From Planctomycetota bacterium (lineage in GTDB: Bacteria > Planctomycetota > J058 > JAJDCQ01), in contig JAJDCQ010000168.1 in the NCBI GenBank assembly GCA_029260755.1, positions 62,001-126,000 of the forward strand: a DNA stretch of 64,000 nucleotides, in the 5' to 3' direction. The notes under the pieces were generated by a model, which did not search any database, was not told where the DNA came from, and saw only the letters and a list, made by a program, of their open reading frames with translations. A program made the translations under genes and the position numbers. This document shows, piece after piece, positions 60,897 through 64,000 of the stretch (its first letter is position 1; each line of letters starts with the position of its first letter).

Positions 60897-63152
60897 ATGA
60901 ACGCACGGATCCGAGCCCTCGTCCCGTTCGCCGTCGCCGCGGCGATCGTCGCCGCCACGTCGACCATCGACGTCGCCCGCGCCCAGGACGCCGAGCCGCC
61001 CAGGCGGGCCTACGAGGACATCCCGATCCCGCCGCTTCCGGACTTCGATCCGCCGCAGGCGAGCCGGCATCAGCTCGACAACGGGGTGACCGTCTACCTG
61101 CTCCCCGACCGGACCCTGCCGCTCGTCGACGTGACCGTCTGGATCAAGGGCGGCACCGACCACGACCCGGCCGGTCAGACGGGGCTCTCGGACGTCGCGG
61201 CCGAGGTGATCCGGGCCGGCGGCACGCACGAGCGTCCCGGCGATGAGCTCGACGAGTTCCTCGATCGGATGGGCGCCTCGATCGAGCTCGGCGCGGCCGG
61301 CGACCACCTCACGGCGAGCGCGTCGTTCCTCGCGCGGGACGCGCAGCAGGTCCTGACCGTCTTCGCCGACCTCCTCGTCGATCCGGCCCTCCCCGAGGAC
61401 CGGATCGAGACGGTCCGCGCGGCGCTGCGGGCCGGGATCGCCCGGCGCAACGACGATCCCGCCGGGATCGCCCGGCGCGTCGTCCCGAAGCTCATCTTCG
61501 GCGCCGGCCATCCCTACGCGGCCGAGGTCGAGCCCGACGGCGTCGACGCGATCGACCGGGCGTCGCTGGTCGCGCTCCATCGGGCGCGCTTCGTCGCGAC
61601 GGGGGCGAGCATCGCCGTCACGGGCGACTTCGAGCAGGACGCGATCCTCGCGTTTCTCGACCGCGGCTTCGGCGAGCTTCGCCCGCGGCCGGCCAGCATC
61701 GATGAGCCCCCGTTCCCACGGCCGATCCGGCGCCAGAAGCTCTACCTCGTCCGCAAGGACGACGTGAACCAATCGACGATCGTGCTCGCCCGACGCGGGC
61801 GGGCGCGCAGCCCGGGCGACCCCGACTGGGCGCCGTTCCTCGTGGCGAACCACGTCTTCGGCGGCGGCGGGTTCAGCAGCCGGCTCCTTCGGATCATCCG
61901 GAGCCAGGAGGGGCTCGCCTACGGGGTCGGCAGCTCGCTCGGCGCCGAGTACGGCCGCCCGGGGATCCAGACGATCACGACCCAGACCCGGAGCGACGCG
62001 ACGGTGAAGGCGATCCGGAGCCTCCTCCGCGAGGCGACCCGGATGGGCACCGAGCCGCCGAGCGTCGAGGAGATCGCCGTCGCGAAGGACGCGCTCCTCA
62101 ACTCGATGGTCTTCTCGTTCGACAGCCCGGGCAAGATCGTCGAGCGCGCCCAGCGCCTCGGGTGGTACGACTTCCCGGCCGACTACCTCAAGACCCTGCG
62201 CGCCGCGATCGACGCCGTGACGCCCGAGGACGTCGCCCGGGTCAGCAAGTTCGCGTTCACGCCGGACGCGTTCACGATCGTCGTCGTCGCCAACGACGCC
62301 GAGCTCGACGAGCCGTTGACGGCGCTGCAGCTCGGCGACCCGGTCCTCGTCGAGGTCGCCGGGACGATCACCGAGCTGGTCCTCGAGGGTTCGAGCGCCG
62401 GGCCGGCGCCGTCGACGATCCCGGTCGACCCCGAGGCGGTCACCAAGGCGAAGGCCGTGATCGACCGGGCGGTGCTCGCACTCGGCGGGCGCGAGAAGCT
62501 CGCGGCCGTGCGCGTGACGCAGATGCGGGTCAAGACGTTCGTCAAGACGGCCCAGGGTGACATGGAGCTGCCGGCCCAGCAGACGCTCGCCTACCCCGAT
62601 CGCTACAAGGTCGAGATCGAGACGCCCTACGGGAGCGTGATCCAGGCGCTCGCCGGCGACGAGGCGTGGGTGCAGCAGCCCGACGGCCGGCACGGCGCCG
62701 CGCCGCCGCGGCAGCGGGTGGAGATGCGCAAGACGATCCGGAGCGATCCGATCGCGCTCATCCGAGAGCTCGCCGGGATCGCGCCGGGGCTCGGAGCGGG
62801 CGAGCACCGACCGGTCGTGCAGTGGCGCGCCGAGGAGAAGGTCAACGGACGTCTCGCCGACGTCATCCACGTCCTCCTGCCGTGGGCGGCCGGGGAGAGC
62901 GGACGCGCCCCCGATCCGCTCGGCTTGACCATCTGGGTCGAGCGGAAGACGGGTCACATCCTCCGGCGAAAGGTCGACACCGCGCCCGACCGGTCGGTCG
63001 AGTTCACCGACTACCGCGAGGTCGAGGGGATCGCCTTCGCGTTCAAGATCCGGCAGCTCGCCGGCACGGACGCGGTCGCGGCGATCGCGGTCGAGGCGGT
63101 CGAGGTCGATCCGGAGCTGGCGGAGGGGTTCTTCCTCGAACCCCCCGACTAG
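60897..63152 (+). CDS. M16-like protein lacking the zinc motif, with C-terminal LolA/LppX-like domain
   Basis: 751 aa from the ATG at 60897 with GGAGG seven bases upstream; a start at 60870 has a poorer context. A signal peptide (PFAVAAAIVAATSTIDVARA-Q) is followed by an M16-fold region: NGVTVYLLPDRTLPLVDVTV, TGLSDVAAEVIRAGGT. Here HxxEH is replaced by DVAAE, so zinc and catalysis are lost. GGGGFSSRLLRIIRSQEGLA is the M16 structural motif of the other half. The last 240 residues (TFVKTAQGDMELPAQQTLAY, DRYKVEIETPYGSVIQALAG) resemble an outer-membrane lipoprotein-carrier fold. A non-peptidase scaffold or lipid-transport role is possible; no partner is identified. Confidence 0.82.
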   Translation: MNARIRALVPFAVAAAIVAATSTIDVARAQDAEPPRRAYEDIPIPPLPDFDPPQASRHQLDNGVTVYLLPDRTLPLVDVTVWIKGGTDHDPAGQTGLSDVAAEVIRAGGTHERPGDELDEFLDRMGASIELGAAGDHLTASASFLARDAQQVLTVFADLLVDPALPEDRIETVRAALRAGIARRNDDPAGIARRVVPKLIFGAGHPYAAEVEPDGVDAIDRASLVALHRARFVATGASIAVTGDFEQDAILAFLDRGFGELRPRPASIDEPPFPRPIRRQKLYLVRKDDVNQSTIVLARRGRARSPGDPDWAPFLVANHVFGGGGFSSRLLRIIRSQEGLAYGVGSSLGAEYGRPGIQTITTQTRSDATVKAIRSLLREATRMGTEPPSVEEIAVAKDALLNSMVFSFDSPGKIVERAQRLGWYDFPADYLKTLRAAIDAVTPEDVARVSKFAFTPDAFTIVVVANDAELDEPLTALQLGDPVLVEVAGTITELVLEGSSAGPAPSTIPVDPEAVTKAKAVIDRAVLALGGREKLAAVRVTQMRVKTFVKTAQGDMELPAQQTLAYPDRYKVEIETPYGSVIQALAGDEAWVQQPDGRHGAAPPRQRVEMRKTIRSDPIALIRELAGIAPGLGAGEHRPVVQWRAEEKVNGRLADVIHVLLPWAAGESGRAPDPLGLTIWVERKTGHILRRKVDTAPDRSVEFTDYREVEGIAFAFKIRQLAGTDAVAAIAVEAVEVDPELAEGFFLEPPD

Positions 63153-63176
63153 AAGTCGGCGCGCGTCGTGCTTTCG

Positions 63177-63483
63177 CCTTCGGCGAAGAGGATGTCACCA
63201 CGGAGACACGGAGAACACCGAGGATCACGGAGAGAGACGCGCGTAGCTCGTCCCGGGCTGGCGCGCCTTCCTTCCTTCCTTCCTTCCTTCCATCCTTCCT
63301 TCCTACCTCTTTCTTTGACAGAGATCCGGCGCACCCATCGCTCCTTCGTGTCTCCGTATCCCATCTCCGTGGTCCATCCTCGTCGCGATGCGACACCAAC
63401 CCAACCCGGTAAGCGCTGCCGCCGTTCTCGGTGAATTCTCCGTGTTCTCCGTGTCTCCGCGGTGACATCCTGCTCGCCGAAGG
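63177..63483. repeat. Inverted-repeat element with CGGAGACACGGAGAA arms
   Basis: Imperfect inverted repeats of about 46 bp (63177-63222 and 63436-63483) bear CCTTCGGCGA, GGATGTCACC and CGGAGACACGGAGAA in mirrored order. The interior holds the CCTT microsatellite and another CGTGTCTCCG. No open frame with family similarity lies inside. It resembles a small non-coding mobile or regulatory element. Confidence 0.7.
63266..63306 (+). repeat. (CCTT)n microsatellite
   Basis: About ten 4-bp units, interrupted by CCAT near 63291. Slippage prone. Translation would give LPSFLPSF, which is not a real protein. Confidence 0.9.
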
Positions 63484-63513
63484 CGAGCGAGCGAGCGAGC
63501 GAGTCCGTACAAG

Positions 63514-63547
63514 GAGCGAGCCCGGGTAGGGGGACCCGGGCTCGCTC
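63514..63547. terminator. Strong hairpin between the M16-like gene and the partial gene at the end
   Basis: Perfect 14-bp stem (63514-63527 with 63534-63547), GAGCGAGCCCGGGT, with a six-base purine loop. Five A residues follow on the plus strand, which read as T-run before the hairpin on the minus strand. It may act for either convergent gene. Confidence 0.6.
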
Positions 63548-63580
63548 GGAAAAAGAGTCAGGTTGGGGTGTCTCTCACTC

Positions 63581-64000
63581 TCAGTCGCGGTCGCGATCCC
63601 GGCGACCGTCGTCGCGCTTGCCATCCTCGCGCTCGCGCTCGCCGTCTCGCTTGCCTTCCTCGCGCTCGCGCTCGCGACGCTTCGCCTTCTCGCGCTCCTC
63701 CTCCTCGCGCTCGCGACGCTTCGCCGATCCGCGGTCCTTCTCCTTCTCTCCGTCGCGGCGGTGCTCGCCTTCGCCGCGGACGCCGGCGCGCTCCCGCTGG
63801 TCGCCGTCGAGCTCGATGATGAAGACCCGGTGGCCCTCGTCGTTCTTGACCTCGAGCCGGACGCGCTCGCGCGCTCGCAGCGAGTAGATGAACTTGAGGT
63901 GGACCTCGGAGGGGTGCCAGTTGCCGGCTTCGTCCTTGGTCATGCGGGGCGTGATGTAGACCCGGTCGCCGACGATCACGTCGGGGTTGCGCGCCTCGTT
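63581..64000 (-). CDS. Partial protein with Arg/Glu-rich C-terminal tail (5' end outside window)
   Basis: 140 codons are visible; the frame stays open to the window end (NEARNPDV before the in-frame GTG at 63979), so the gene starts beyond 64000. The first half (VIVGDRVYITPRMTKDEAGN, VHLKFIYSLRARERVRLEVK, GHRVFIIELDGDQRERAGVR) may be a small beta-domain. The last 70 residues are a highly charged EREREE/KRREREREEGKRDGE tract, probably a single alpha helix. Family not recognised. Confidence 0.5.
   Translation of the reverse strand, partial: NEARNPDVIVGDRVYITPRMTKDEAGNWHPSEVHLKFIYSLRARERVRLEVKNDEGHRVFIIELDGDQRERAGVRGEGEHRRDGEKEKDRGSAKRREREEEEREKAKRREREREEGKRDGEREREDGKRDDGRRDRDRD

Noticed and set aside
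63462-63887. Plus-strand Ser/Arg-rich open frames at the right end
   Set aside because: They are antisense to the Arg/Glu-rich partial protein and consist of RSRSR-type low-complexity translation.

Overview
The window is about 70% GC by eye and nearly all protein-coding. It holds 44 recognisable genes, two of them cut by the window ends. No rRNA, tRNA or CRISPR array was seen. Five Ser/Thr (Hanks-type) kinases, several of them fused to TPR or WD40 repeats, a probable TIGR03067/DUF2262-type protein, tandem DUF6655-like lipoproteins and many GTG/ATG start-stop overlaps suggest a soil or aquatic Planctomycetota, or less likely a Myxococcota or related deep lineage. This taxonomic placement is an inference from gene content only.

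Layout. 1-4.7 kb: 3' part of a SIS plus PilZ-like protein, a Ser/Thr kinase, a small HAMP-like membrane protein and an active-site-intact M16 peptidase. 4.7-12 kb: folP, cdaA, ybbR and glmM (folate, c-di-AMP and cell-wall precursor synthesis), then the small B12 subunit of methylmalonyl-CoA mutase and a propionyl-CoA carboxylase-type beta subunit. 12.5-20 kb: a kinase with TPRs, two divergent DNA methyltransferases and an alpha/beta hydrolase whose start overlaps the second methyltransferase. 20-28 kb: a giant dikinase-like protein with a histone-like tail and 27 AAADK repeats, a membrane-anchored unknown and an MMPL/RND exporter. 28-31.5 kb: two exported proteins, the second with a tyrosinase-like copper site. 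31.5-40.4 kb, minus strand: GspE/PilB-type ATPase, wax ester synthase/DGAT, then two overlapping kinase-WD40 paralogues. 40.4-46 kb: metallophosphoesterase, SEC-C protein, polytopic kinase, unknown, SGNH hydrolase. 46-50 kb: glycosyltransferase, aminotransferase, Gfo/Idh oxidoreductase and left-handed beta-helix acyltransferase, a modified-sugar cassette. 50-58 kb: paired lipoproteins, a YCII protein, a GspE-like protein without nucleotide-binding motifs, a possible nuclease, an SDR epimerase, an HNH protein and a DUF2262 protein. 58.2-64 kb: biotin-protein ligase, methylmalonyl-CoA mutase large subunit, an M16-like protein lacking the zinc motif, and a partial Arg/Glu-rich protein.

Functional links. 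Propionyl-CoA carboxylase beta, biotin-protein ligase and both mutase subunits together outline a propionyl-CoA to succinyl-CoA route, although the two mutase subunits lie about 50 kb apart. The 46-50 kb cassette resembles the WbpB/WbpE/WbpD chemistry of diacetamido-sugar synthesis.

Intergenic DNA carries a family of about 97-bp palindromic elements (five copies seen) built from 9-bp CCGCGTAAT-like units, two 14-bp tandem duplications at the end of one kinase gene and the start of another, a 19-bp operator-like palindrome, two strong hairpins, and a larger inverted-repeat element near the right end. The most unusual items are the RPH-like dikinase with its histone-like/AAADK extension, the variant B12 motif in the mutase small subunit, the tyrosinase-like exported protein, the paired DFD kinases, the nucleotide-blind GspE paralogue, and the methyltransferase-hydrolase locus.
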